A DNA stretch of 64,000 nt, taken from Apostichopus japonicus. Its lineage: Eukaryota; Echinodermata; Holothuroidea; Aspidochirotida; Stichopodidae. The notes under the pieces are model-generated. The model did no database searches. It had not been told where the DNA came from and saw nothing but the letters and a program-made list of their open reading frames with translations. The DNA is taken from the NCBI RefSeq assembly GCF_037975245.1, contig NC_092567.1, forward strand, positions 15,018,876 to 15,082,875. Direction: 5' to 3'. Below, in pieces: positions 40,931 through 57,439 of this stretch. The position numbers were made by a program, and so were the translations under genes. The stretch's first letter is position 1. Each line of letters begins with the position of its first letter.

Positions 40931-42040
40931 CTAATAAGGTTTATGAAACTGGGTGTATGGGTGATATGTCCTCGAAATCGCGGTCCAAGGCTCGCTGGCA
41001 TATGGAGCAAAAATAGTACTTGGTCGTTGTGTGATGGCAGAGGTGGAATACGGTATTCGGTGTACCGGTGATGAAGTTATCGATGAGGTACACGCAGGTG
41101 GACTGAAACGATTAACCGGAGGCGGAGAACCGACTGACGAGACTGGCGATGTCGATAAACACGGTAACGGTGACGACGATAAACTCGGGACGGTGTTGGT
41201 CACTGCAGCCGCATGAGAGATGTACGCAGAAGACAGGGTGGCAGGATGTGGCGGTAACCGCGGTGTCATATACGGTGTGATTCCAGATGGGAACATAGAT
41301 GAAACAGACGAATATGTCATTGGCACATACCCAAATTGTCCTGGTAAATGTGGCGTCGGGTAGTACGGATAACCGATGAAATCATAGTCCGTGATTGCAC
41401 GCACCCTTCGTCTAGCTCGACGACGGCGAAAGTCTCCCTTGGCAAAATCGTCCATGTTAGCAGGATGAATGGCCCAGAAATGGCCACGTCCATCGTCGCT
41501 CCTACCGGCTTTGATGAAACATTCGTTTAACGATAGATTATGTCTGATACTATTCCTCCAACTGCGTTCATTATTGCGAAAATATGGGAAATTCTCCATA
41601 ATGTACTCGTAGATATCACAAAGTAAAAGTCTTTTGGCCGAAGAGTTGAGAATCGCCATAGCAATTAAGGCGATGTAAGAATGAGGCGGTTTTTGGCGGT
41701 TTGTAGACGAGTTCCCCGATTTATTGCCGGTTGGTGACGATGTCGTCGACGAAGCTGGAGATAACGAAGATGATGAATCGTCTGAGATCGGTAGAGTCTC
41801 GGTAGATCCACGGAATGAGGAGTCTCGGTTCTTACCGCTTTCGGAACTGTTCGGTTCTCTAGCTCGGGCATCGGAGGTAACTTCGTCTTCATCCCAAGAT
41901 AGCGGTTGGCCTGACGATAATAAAGTCATGGCGTCGATGAAAGTTTTCCTTTGGCTCGATGAAGGAGGAGGAGGCGAATCCGCAGTTTTCTCGTAGGTAT
42001 TATCCTTTCTAGTCAAGCTCTCGATGGTAAACTGTGTCAT
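40931..42040 (-). CDS. FoxQ2-like: FoxQ2-like forkhead transcription factor, single exon
   Basis: 369 residues from ATG at 42040 to TAG at 40931, no intron. The forkhead domain spans about 116-215: KPPHSYIALIAMAIL, FPYFRNNERSWRNSIRHNLS, CFIKAGRSDDGRGHFWAIHP and KGDFRRRRARRRVR. HPAN.(D)DF.KGDFRRR after the wing is characteristic of FoxQ2. Residues 4-9, FTIESL, form an EH1-like motif at the extreme N-terminus, which in FoxQ2 proteins is expected to recruit Groucho corepressors. Flanks are Ser/Pro-rich. FoxQ2 factors pattern the anterior/apical territory of many invertebrate larvae; that role here is inference. The frame stays open upstream to 42211, but those 57 residues overlap the TATA box and do not resemble Fox proteins, so the start at 42040 was chosen. 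Confidence 0.9.
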   Translation of the reverse strand: MTQFTIESLTRKDNTYEKTADSPPPPSSSQRKTFIDAMTLLSSGQPLSWDEDEVTSDARAREPNSSESGKNRDSSFRGSTETLPISDDSSSSLSPASSTTSSPTGNKSGNSSTNRQKPPHSYIALIAMAILNSSAKRLLLCDIYEYIMENFPYFRNNERSWRNSIRHNLSLNECFIKAGRSDDGRGHFWAIHPANMDDFAKGDFRRRRARRRVRAITDYDFIGYPYYPTPHLPGQFGYVPMTYSSVSSMFPSGITPYMTPRLPPHPATLSSAYISHAAAVTNTVPSLSSSPLPCLSTSPVSSVGSPPPVNRFSPPACTSSITSSPVHRIPYSTSAITQRPSTIFAPYASEPWTAISRTYHPYTQFHKPY

Positions 42041-42165
42041 CTTGGTTAGACGTCTTACGTACAGTAATTTGGAATATAAATGAATTAAAAGTTGAGACTT
42101 CGTAAATGTCGAATAGCTAGTGAAATGCCAGATGGAAAATGTGAAGCAGAAGTTGGTGGTCTTCG

Positions 42166-42173
42166 CCTTTATA
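42166..42173 (-). promoter_or_regulatory. TATA box of Fox gene
   Basis: TATAAAGG on -, about 126 bp upstream of the ATG, predicting transcription start near 42137 and a 5' UTR of about 95 nt. Confidence 0.6.
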
Positions 42174-42399
42174 CAAGTTTGCAAACTTCCTGACAAAAAT
42201 CTCAAAAGCAATTTTCAGTCATTCGATTTCACAAGAAAAGAAACGTTTGTAACAACAATAGGGTTGATTCACACTTCCATGGTCAGTGACTCGAAAAGCT
42301 ATGTAAGTCTTTCCCTAAGCTTTTTATTGCGCGCAATTAATTCGGCTTAAATAGGTTATAGTTAATAATAACGTGTTCAAACACAATTGTCAGATAAGG

Positions 42400-42426
42400 C
42401 TGTCACGTGAATTGATTGACGTGTCA
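42400..42426. promoter_or_regulatory. MEIS/E-box/PBX-type motif cluster
   Basis: Within 27 bp: CTGTCA (MEIS-type), overlapping CACGTG (E-box), then TGATTGAC (PBX-type) and GTGTCA. About 360 bp upstream of the Fox ATG. Motif-based inference. Confidence 0.45.
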
Positions 42427-42587
42427 AAACTTCTTAGTTTCTAAAAACCTCTAACCCAGACTTGTGGCGATCACTGGATAGCTGGAAAGGGACTTGGAAA
42501 CATGGTGGGAGGGATTACAGCCATTAGACACAATAGGGAAGGGCGGAGATTTTCAAAACAGACATTCGAGTCACTATTGTTGCGCTA

Positions 42588-42597
42588 CTGTCAATCA
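42588..42597. promoter_or_regulatory. PBX-MEIS composite motif
   Basis: CTGTCAATCA is the exact reverse complement of TGATTGACAG, the standard PBX-MEIS/PREP composite site. About 550 bp upstream of the Fox ATG. Confidence 0.5.
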
Positions 42598-42599
42598 AA

Positions 42600-44985
42600 A
42601 GTTCAATTAATGAGCAGTGCAGGAAGGATTTGAGGGGCTAGAAGAAAAAGAGGGAAAAGAAATGGTCATTCAGATTATTTAGAAAAAGAATAATAACAAT
42701 AATAAGAAGAAGCAAAAAACAAGAAAACATCCTGTGAATTAGAGTGACATTTTACCTTGAAACCAGCGGGTTAAAGTAACCCAGGTTTAATACGGGACCC
42801 AACAGACAATAGCTCAAGAGACTTGGTTTCCACAAATTTGTGCCAATCAGAGCTGTAAGCGAGTGTACTTCAATCAATATAACAAAGGCCTAGCTATCCG
42901 GGGTTTTTTTTATACTTTAAATGATCAATTTATATCCATGAAAGAGATGCAACAGATTTTGCCAGAAAAAAAGCACAAAAAAAAGAGAGTAAAAAGAGAA
43001 GAAACAACTTGAAGATATATAGTATTTTAATGATGAATTTCAGCAGTTAATTCTCATTCGAATTTGAAAGAAGAAAAAAAAAAGAGTCCTTGTGTGCCGA
43101 TTATCAGATCAAGGGATATATTTTGTATTGTATTGGGGTAAATATTTACAATAAATAAAGAAAATCTACTTACACGAAACAAGTCAAAATACCACTCATT
43201 ATACACTCCATTAATTTCTTCCATACTGCGCTCAAATCTACGATTATCATTTGACTTCTTTTTTAAAGAAATCGAAAGCTTTGTTCCTAAAACTTTTTAC
43301 CAAATTCAGTGACGAACTTGTTTTTGAGGTTTTAAAGGCTTATCATTTTCTATAAATTTGTTTAAATCCTTATTTTATTGTATTGATGATAATATCATTA
43401 CCTTTTTGACCTTATGGTATTAACACTAATTTGTCAAAAAGATTTAAGCATTTGTTTCTTGTGGTAAGTAAATTTAACGCTTGGCTTAATTTGTCGCTAA
43501 TTGTCATATTTTGAAAGAAAACATTAAAAATTGAGTAAATAATTGCAAAACAGGACACAAACAACTTTTTTTTTCAAACTTTGTTTCGTGTCGGTTTTAT
43601 TGTTTGGGATATTCAGTTGACCTTGTTTAAGAGACACTTTGTAAATGATAACGTAAATACTATTAAAAAAAAAACTGGTACGAAATTTTTGTGTACTTGA
43701 TTAGAAAATAGTTTTATTGACTCAAAATATCGATCGAAAAGAATAGGAATAATTCAGTCTTGTGAGTAAGTCTCTTTCCCGGCATTCTTCTGATTTTTGA
43801 AAATAATTTATATGCTACAACTTAAAATATCCAAAAAGGCCAAATATTAAAGCGGTCAAAAACGGTAATATATAGATCAACTTTAATCAAAATACTTGAA
43901 TTAAATCCTATAGTACATATCACAATACTGGTGGTTAACACCTCCCCCGCCCCTAGACTCGCACACACCCTACTCCCGTTACGGAAACAGAGTAACGGTA
44001 CTATGAAAGATTGGTTTTAATTTTTTAGTTTACAACCCTAAATCCATGCCTGATCATGACGTCATGGTTAAATTAATTACACTACATTAATCATACGCAA
44101 ATTTTAGTTGTAACCTGTATCTGTGGTTGTAACATTTTGGTACAAGTTGGACAGTATTTGACACTGAAATCAGATATAAAGAACGCAATAATTCATTCCT
44201 TAGAGCTGATTTCAAGATATATATTTGTTGGCGAGAGAGAGACATGGGTGGGGGGGGGGGGGTGTGTGGAAGGGATTAAGAGAGAGACAGGGTGGGGGCA
44301 GGGAGATAGAGAGCATTTGAAAATTGTCATTATATGGACCAGTGTACATCAATTTCATTTATTTCAATGATCATGGGTTTTTATCTCCGACCGTAAAACC
44401 ATGAACAATTGTGTGTCAATTTCTTACTTTAGAATCAATCCCAGTACGTCTGTAAGATTGAAGGGAAAAAAAACAACTTTTAGTCAATGTTTCAGGAGTT
44501 AAGGGGCACCGCATGACTTCTTTCTTTTATGAAATGACATTATCTACAATCTTTTAGTTCTTAACATTCACCGGCCTTTCTGTATCATTTGACAATTTGC
44601 TTTCATTCATTTGACATATATAATATTTTCATTTCTTCTATTTTTTCCTTCCTTTTTTTACATCCCATTTCTTATGATTGTTTTCTTTTTCATCTATTGT
44701 GGTTTTCTGTTCTTCGGTTTGTCGTTTCCTGTTCTTTCTTCGTTTTTTTTATGACGTCATTTCCTGTTATTGATTTCTGTTCTTTCTTCACTTTTCTATG
44801 CATGTGACCCTTATAGTTTGATCACTAACTTACAGACTGACCATTTCAGACTATAAAAGTAATATATATTTCCATTAAGGCTTTTTTTCTTTCACAATAG
44901 TGGTGTCAGAAGGTGTGTAAGTAAGAAAGGAATATTGTAACAATTGAGAAACGAAGTCCTCTTAATTCCTTTCTTGCCTTACACA
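42600..44985. other. Intergenic, 5' of the Fox gene
   Basis: AT-rich, with TGACGTCA at 44057 and 44752 and a poly-G tract near 44250. No gene recognised. Confidence 0.5.
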
Positions 44986-44986
44986 T

Positions 44987-49435
<4,449 letters not shown>

Positions 49436-49441
49436 ATGAAT

Positions 49442-49517
49442 GTAAACAAATGACTGATGATAGGAGTATTGAATATGTTAAACAAAGAAAGGGTAAACAA
49501 AGAAAGGGTAAACAAAG
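49442..49517. promoter_or_regulatory. Cluster of forkhead-type motifs in a 15-bp tandem repeat
   Basis: TGTAAACAAA near 49441, then three units of (GT)TAAACAAAGAAAGG at 15-bp spacing to about 49517. GTAAACA is the core Fox binding motif; three of the four copies match exactly. About 7.4 kb upstream of the FoxQ2-like ATG. Functional role is inference. Confidence 0.4.
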
Positions 49518-49520
49518 AAC

Positions 49521-52500
49521 GTCAACAAGTTAGATGTCGATAAAGGTGGCTACTCCTATTAGAGTCTATATCCATCCGCTCGATTGTTCTCTTTCAGGAA
49601 AAGTGCCAAAAAAAGCAGCAGGAGAACATCTTTTTTTTGACCTGTTATCAATCATGAACTAGTTTTTTGTGGCTTGCATGTTGACGAGCATGAATGGAAG
49701 TACATGTGGGGAGAAAATTGGGTCAATTGAGGCAATTTTAGACCCCTTTAGGCCTCCCAGGAGCAGCGTACAAAAATTGTTTACTACTGAGTGAAGAGGT
49801 TTGTTTACAAGTGACGAAAACTTCCGGCACGGATAGCAAAAAATCTACCTGGTCATGTCATGATACCGAAAATTGTTGGTGCCATCATGGAGGTAAAACA
49901 TGAAAGGCCAACTTGTCAGCTATCCGGTGATGGGTAGCGTTTAGCTAGTGAGAACTTCTATCTAGACTTAGAGACCACATTACTTTTGTGATTTAGTGTG
50001 TAAGTCATGGTGCTTTTAATGGGCGTATGCTACCTTAATCGAAAACCATGTTCTTTTGAGTCATAGCAAGTACTATGACATTAAAAATGGTCACACATTG
50101 AAATCATACTATTTTCTTATTACATGCATTATAGGTTATTATACTGATGAAATAAGCAACAGTAATGTTTGTATTTATTTAACTCCTGATAGATTCTGCC
50201 AAAGTGACGTAACTTAAGTATTATTAAGTATAAGGCAAGTATGGAACCCATTGCCAAGGGACCAAAATGCCAAGAGACCCCATGTGAACACTTCTAGGCA
50301 AGATATACATAATTTTGATTTTCGGATTGTGCCTGCAAGACTCAATAAGGGGCAGGAAGGTGGCGAAAATACAAACTAAAACCGAATGGTTTTGATCCGG
50401 AACTGACAATGACCCAGAAAGGGCAAAGGAGGGGGTACTTAAGGTAACTAGGACCGTTCTATTAGGGGCATCGAATTTGAATAAAACATTTTTCATCTCT
50501 ATACATACATGTTAGGTGCATAAGGAAATGCCAAAGTTTACGATTTTATTGTTATAGGGGTGTAAATAGGGTCACTTATGAAGGGCAGCTGGAGGGTACT
50601 GGTATTTTCTGGTTGACGTCTGTTCCGTATACAGCTCTCCGTATACCCGTGGTTACGCTATTATTCAAACTTGTTTTATTTGGGGGGGGGGTGAAATGGA
50701 TAGGAATCCTAAAAACAGTAAACAATGGTCTTCGTCTACGGGTCTTTTGTCACAATTTGAATAAAGAACATGTTTTTTTAATTTTTTCTGTTCCATACTG
50801 TGAGTTTTCTCTTAGCTTTTTGCCCTTCTTAATCTAAGAAATACTTTGATTTGAATATAGTGGATAGTATTTATGTTGTCTATACTTATACACCTCGAAG
50901 CAATCAAGGTAAGACATAGCCTATAGTTACCAAGGCAGGGGGAACACACATGCTTTATAACGTTAGTTTATGATGACCAGTGTATGCGTTGTGATTGTGC
51001 ATATAGCCACATGAAACCCCATTTACTGTTAAGAAATGATTTACTTTATTGACTTTTCTTAAAATCTATTTTGGTGTAATTTTTTTTTTTTAGTTTTAAC
51101 CACATTAGATCATAAATTATGAAACAAAGGTAAAGCGATCGAACGATACGGTTTCTATTACATTATGATTTATAATAAATATACTAAATTAGTACGGTAA
51201 AAGCAAAAAGGAGGGAAATAGCACATTGTTTACGAACAGGCATACAACCACCCCTCCCCTTCCACAGTGACAAAGAAAGAAAAGGAAGAAACACATGTCA
51301 ACACTCCTAAATTCTATCCAACATATTACCTTCGAAGGAGGATTGATTGAGGAGGGAGCATCCAAGGGGGAGGGGGGGGGGGTCGTCGGAGATCGTCCCA
51401 ATGGTTGAGGGGGCAATGTCTAGGCCTATATTTAAAGTGGAGAGTTGGAGTGAGACAAAATTACATGTAGGAGTATTCTTAATATTTTCGTATTTTCCCT
51501 ATTTATTTAGGGTGTACGGGGTAAAAAAATGTAATTTTAAGCTTGGTTGGTATTTTTTTAAGGTCTTTCTCCACTTTCGTTTTCCTTCCATTTTCGTATT
51601 GTTTTGTTTGTTTTTATGTGTGTGCGTATGTATGTATGTGCTTTCCTGTTCGAATTCTATTATTTGTAGTTTCATATAACTATGTATGAGTATTTTTAAA
51701 GTACACTTAAATAGCTTCATCGCATACACTTAAGACACCCTATACATTCTTAATATAAAATTTTCAACATGTAGTTCCGCCATCTTGAGGAACAATTTCC
51801 TTTATTTCTTAATCGCTGAAGTTCATTTGGACAAAGGTATACTCAAGAAACTCAATAACAATCATGAAGGAACAACAAACCGCAAATGTCGCTCTTATAA
51901 TAAACAACAATCGCGTCAGAACTTTCCAAGAAAATTTTGTTTCCGTAAGAAACTAAGAAAAAGACCATCGCGAAAAGTCTTCATACAGGAGAATGTCATT
52001 ATAATGATTGTATTAGTGTTTACTGTAACACGAATTGAGAGCGGGAAAACAATAGATTGGTTCCTTAATGAGAATCAGTCTAAATGGCTTCTTGGTTGTC
52101 ATTTATTGTTATCTCTATTGTATTGTTATGGTAGTGTTGTTGTTGTTGAGGAGTGCTCCACCCTTTTGACAATAGGATTAGCCACCAGTGGGAGGGGTGG
52201 GCTATTGGACGAGGTGTAGGATTATTGATTAAAAATCCATTGGTTTTTGTCTCTTGTTACGTCAATCAGTATAGCAAACGGTTTACAAAATCCATAGATG
52301 ATATCTAGAAATTTAAAGGTGTATGCATAGGAAGGACAATTAGTTTGAACACACTAAATGGGCTCATGGAACAAGTTAACGGTTTTTGTAGTTTAATATT
52401 ATTTATCAAACTTAAGACACCCGCTTATACTTTTCTCGTCAAGAAGAGGCCATAGAGTGAAGTTTAATGAATACTATAATTAATAAGTCTATTCAACTTC

Positions 52501-52539
52501 AACATTTTGTCGCCCAGACAAGTTTTTTTAATATATTTT
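49521..52539. other. Gene-free stretch
   Basis: No supported exon. A 144-codon + strand frame at 51785-52219 is basic-rich but unrecognised, with no splice context. Poly-G tracts near 50682 and 51369, a TAGGCCTA at 51421-51428. Confidence 0.45.
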
Positions 52540-52567
52540 TTGAAGAAGATCCTGCTAGGATCGAAAC
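52540..52567 (+). repeat. Dispersed repeat fragment, second copy
   Basis: TTTGAAGAAGATCCTGCTAG then GATCGAAAC, the same word as at 31426-31466, directly abutting the head of SINE B copy 3. Confidence 0.6.
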
Positions 52568-52569
52568 AT

Positions 52570-52752
52570 GGAGTGTTAGCTCAGTGGTTAACGCCGGTGC
52601 CTTCTAATCATAACGTCCACGGGTCGAGTTACTCCCAGATTAATGTATGTCGTCCAGTTACAGAGTTGTTGACGATTGACAATTCATAATCATGGACGTT
52701 AAATATGAATGTAAGAGACTGACTTCGGTCAGCTTGCAGGAGGATCTAAAAT
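52570..52752 (+). mobile_element. tRNA-derived SINE, family B, copy 3 (internal deletion)
   Basis: Same head and body as 33821-34047 but lacks about 45 bp between two CTTGC words (after GACTTCGGTCAG). B-box is GGGTCGAGTTA, so slightly decayed. Ends AGGATCTAAAATAC. Confidence 0.85.
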
Positions 52753-52754
52753 AC

Positions 52755-55700
52755 AACATCAGACCCTCTATCCTATATTTTTACCTACACACAGGCATTT
52801 GCAATAGATAAGAAGTTTGTTGTCTCTCTATTTCTTTGTTTCTTACTTTTTTGTAAGTATTAATATAATCATATTTGTAACAAAATTGGAAATGTTCAAG
52901 TCAACTTTAACTCGATGATTTTTAGGCGCCCTGAGTATTCAAGCTGATGGTATGAAAGTGTTTTGAGATTTATAACTTTGGCTGATATCGACAAAAAATG
53001 ATCAAATTCGACTCAAAATTGGTGTTTTTAGAAGCAACAGTGGGTGAAAATTGGTGTGATCTATCATAAAAAAGATTGTTTTAACATCTTTATCTACCTT
53101 CTGATTACTAATTTTCGTACCATTCATTGTTTTTACATGTTCTGAAATTGATATTTTATATGATTAGAAAAATAAGTAATAACAAATATAAATATATATA
53201 CATACTTATATACATTTGGTATATTATTTACTTTCACATGGGTTTCGACAGAAATTTATTATCTCTTCTCTTTCCCTGTCGGTCCGATCAATGGCTTGGA
53301 ATTTTTTCGTAACTAGAGGGGTCGAGAGGATCACCAGGGCCCGGTGACAATCATGTCATTGGGCCACCCTCTTGCACTCTTCATATTTCGTTAAAGAAGA
53401 AGAAAATGTAATATTTTCTATCTTATATTTTCCCGGGACCCCTCCATAATTTCCCAATGCCGCCTACATATTTCCCCAAACACCTTAGTTGACTCAGGGC
53501 CGTTGATACTGTAGCCCCCTGACTACCCCATCTCGTCTGGCCCGGCCCTAGGATATGAGATATTGCCACATGGGAGTCGGCTTCAACAACCCCATGGGGA
53601 ACACTCGTCCTTTTTAAATTCTTTCGTCCGCCCTGGGTTGTCATTATTGGTTGGCGAAGAATACAGGTGTTCGGGATCCGAAGTAGTGTGTCCCTTTAAA
53701 TACGTAGGTAGGGAGAAACAGACAAAAGATGAACAACTTGAACTCTCGAGACAGTCTGGAGCCGGTGCCTGTGATTACTCCATTACGTAAGAAGAGACAA
53801 TGCATGCTGTAAGGACATCAAAACAAACCATGACCACAGATAACAACTTTACCAGACAGAGAATAAAGCTTCAACTATAGTATTAATATCTGTGACAAAT
53901 AGCGGCTCTCGCACCTTTTGTAAATAGCTAACATTGCTAAAAGTACTATCCTAACTGTCCTTACATCCACTAAATAATTTCTATGTATTCAGGAATGTTA
54001 GACGATCACGATGGATGGGAAAGAATGTGTTGAGATCGTGAGAACGATGATTGTTAATGTGCGAGCATTAATGACGTAAGATAACGTATTACGTAACCAG
54101 AACATGACGTAAATGTCTCAACTACCCTCTTATCAACCCCCGTCCACTGAAAGGGACGTAAATCGATTGACCGAATAACCGATAACACAATGTGACAATC
54201 AAAGATTTTTTTTATCAATAAAAGTGTATCAAAATGGAATTCCAATAATGACAAATCCGTCATACTAATATGAAATCATTCTTTTAATTTGCGAAACAGA
54301 AATGGAGTGTTCAATCTTAGATGAAGAAAACATTAAAGGGCCGATTCCTGAAGAGTTCATAGTGGCGCTGTCGATCAGCACACAGTTCTTTTGTAAACTC
54401 AATTGATAAAATTATGACCCCAAGCGTACTTTTGGTTTGATGAGGAATGGGTGATGCATGGCAGATGGGGGGGGGGGGGGCTGGCTTTTTGACCAATAAA
54501 ACAGGTCTGTTATATTTGTAGTGATGAAAAACCGTGTGGCGAGTAAAGGGATTCGTAGGGGAAGTGGATACGCTTGCCCCGGGTAGTGCGAGTTGCGTGA
54601 CGACAAGAAAACCATTGTTTGAAGGTTTCTCAAGTCAATTTAAGATATCCGGAGCTATAACCGTGAGGAACGAATGTCGCAAGGCGTGCGGATTAATTTT
54701 TTTATTTTGCGATTATAATTTTTTCCCATAACAATATCAAGCGTAATACCAGTAATACCAGCAACCATAATCGGAGGCAATAATAGATAGCTACCTAACG
54801 TCGGGTAGTGAAGGTGCGGAGGGGTGGGGGGGGGGCATTACACCATATTAACTTCACGTTTTTACAACAGTACAGGCGTGATATTGTCCATGCAAGTTTT
54901 TAGCTTGTAGTGATTGGGCCAGGGATAACGTAACTTTTGGTTAGGTACCTTGTTGACAACGGTCAACAGAGAACAACACTATTGGAGGCATGCTTTATTT
55001 TTTTTCTCCATCATTTTGTTGTCAGCGTTTGCATATCCAAAGTAAACAAAGAAGGAGACTGTAAGCTTAAACCACAAACTTAAAACAGAAATTTAGAAAC
55101 AGCAAAATTAATAAATAAATTTAAAAAAATATATAAAAAAAAAGCTTAGGTGGTGTAATATTCTTTTAGAGAAAAATCGATTATTTTCGACTAGTTAGGA
55201 AAATATTGTGCAAGTTATAAAAAAAACGCAATCGACTTGTGATTATAAACTTCCAGGAATCTTTTTGTTCTGTTCTTAAGCTTATGTAATACAATAGGCT
55301 ATGCGTGTATATTTTCCTTTGTTCAATTTCAAAAGGACGGTGTCACTTTCGATCAATATATAAAAGGAAAAAAATCGGATTTTTCTCCCGTATCCCGCAG
55401 TCTTAAGTAAAGAGGGAGAGATATTCGATACAGTGTTCGAAAGGAAAAGGGTTTTTAAATATTTGATTTATAGGCAAAGATTCTTCGATTTGGATTACTC
55501 CGAGACAAATGTGGTTTGGTAATAAAGGTGTTTGCTGAGATATCAATAAAATACCAATTATTAGTATCAATAAAACACTTTCTTAAATTATGTACAACGA
55601 TGCACCTTGAGGTGACGTCACTATAACTACATGATATGTTTCATTCATAGCTTTAGTAATTTTTTTTTTTTTCGTGATTCACCAGCTTACGGAGAAACGC

Positions 55701-57335
55701 GGAATATCGGTGGCGCTATTTTAATACGTTTTTCAGAGCCGTATATAGAGAACATTTTATGAAATACTGCGATGGCTCTTGTAAGCTTCAGTAGACACAG
55801 TTCAAGCGGAGTATAACACTTCAACGGGTCTCGTATTTAGTCAAGTATTGGCTGTCACACATGCTGGTCACAACAAGTGGTTGGACCCTCTGAGCAAAAA
55901 CAATAGTTGATGCACGCCACCTAGCCGGCTTTTGGTGGACCTTTGACCGCCCGACCTCCCTCGCATCCCCCTGGGTTCTTTTGCGACATCAAGGGAGACA
56001 TGGCACGGGATCCTTGGAAGCAAAAACGCATCATACCACCGCAGGACTATTATAGCCACCGATCTACATTGAAACCTAGCACGGTTTACACGATTATCGG
56101 TGCAAAATATTTACACCGCCAAAAAATAAAATAAAATAAAAATAAAAGACTTTTTAGAATTAAATAAAGTGATATATTGCGGTGGCTATAAGTTCATTGC
56201 TTATCAAAATGCTTGAAATTTTCTGCATGGTCAGGTCAAACCACATCTTTTTGTAGGACGAAGATATGATTTTTCTTTAATTTTGGTATTGTTTTGTTAT
56301 TGCATCTGGCAACAGCAAATGAATGACGTCATTCAGCCACAAATTGTTTGTTTTCGTTCTTCGTTTTAATATGTAACTCACTTATCCAGAAAAGAGTCTA
56401 ATATTTCTACAAAAACAGTTGTATTTTGATGAAATTTGATGTCACTGACAGCTGAACAAACATTCCGTATGAATCATATTTCAAGGATTTATCAACAAGA
56501 ATATTATAACAGGAAAGTAAAGCTTTTCATCAATATTTACTGTAATGATATAACTGGCCGATATTTGTTGTCCGCTATACCTGGACAAAAATCGAGGGAT
56601 AATCCAGTGAAATTATGTTCATTCAACCATATCTCGAGTTTTGGAGAAGAAAAAAATATTGAGATTGTGGTGGTTTCATAATATATTTCTAATGATTATC
56701 TGCCAACGAAGTATCCCCATTAATACATATAGATCCTACCGAGAAATATCTGCATAACTGAAAATCAATTTCACCTATTTCACAGTGGAAATTGAGCTCG
56801 TAACTCTTATTTTTTTTTATTCATTCAATCTATAAGATACTACTGACTTTTCGATGAACGTAGGAGCCCAATTTGATTGGGGGGGGGGGGGGCTGTAACG
56901 ACTTGCCCGAAAATATAACCAACACTTTTCGCCCAACATCTGAAAGTGCATATCATACATAGGCATGCATTAGTTATTACACCGCATGCCAATTACATAC
57001 AATCATATGCCGTATTATTACCCCTTTCATATTGGTTATCATTTTTGGGGAAGTCGTTACAATAATAATGATAATAATATCAGTTTAACCATTGAAAAAC
57101 ACATTGCAATTTATTTTTCTTTCGGTAGTTGCTCGAAAAATTCTCAGCATATTGCCCGAATTTTGCAGCCCCCCACCTCCTACGCCTATGTCGATCAATA
57201 CTTGACTTTTGCTGTTCCGATTAGTGTCTAAAACATTCCTTAGTATATTATACTGAAACAGGGGCGGTGGTTGTCGGATGGGAGGGGGGAGGGTCGGGTG
57301 GGGAAGGGGTAATAGACATACTTTTTTCTCTCCAG
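52755..57335. other. Gene-free stretch
   Basis: No supported exon. A GC-rich segment at 53320-53660 contains short open frames on both strands and looks like old repeat DNA. TGACGTCA at 55613 and 56324; poly-G tracts near 54468, 54827 and 56880. Confidence 0.45.
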
Positions 57336-57339
57336 TAAA

Positions 57340-57435
57340 GTCACTCAAGATTGCGCCTGGGCACGAAACTCCAACAACATAATCCACCTGAACTCCTCTT
57401 ACATCGAGACTGCATGTAACCGTATGTTCAAGACC
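57340..57435. repeat. Diverged copy of the 61.7-kb repeat
   Basis: GGCACGAAACTCCAACAACA through TTACATCGAGACTG resembles the middle of the 146-bp units at 61681-61970, showing that part of that repeat is dispersed. Confidence 0.45.
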
Positions 57436-57439
57436 ATGT

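Noticed and set aside
41724..41996. 90-codon + strand ORF
   Set aside because: Antisense shadow of the FoxQ2-like coding exon.
42041..42211. 57-residue N-terminal extension of the Fox protein
   Set aside because: It would read through the TATA box region, is not Fox-like, and the EH1-like motif sits right after the ATG at 42040 as expected for FoxQ2.
51785..52219. 144-codon basic-rich + strand ORF
   Set aside because: No recognisable family, no splice or promoter context, composition explained by AT-rich DNA; cannot be supported.
53423..53790. Overlapping ORFs on both strands in GC-rich DNA
   Set aside because: Probably decayed repeat; no motif or inverted ends could be demonstrated.
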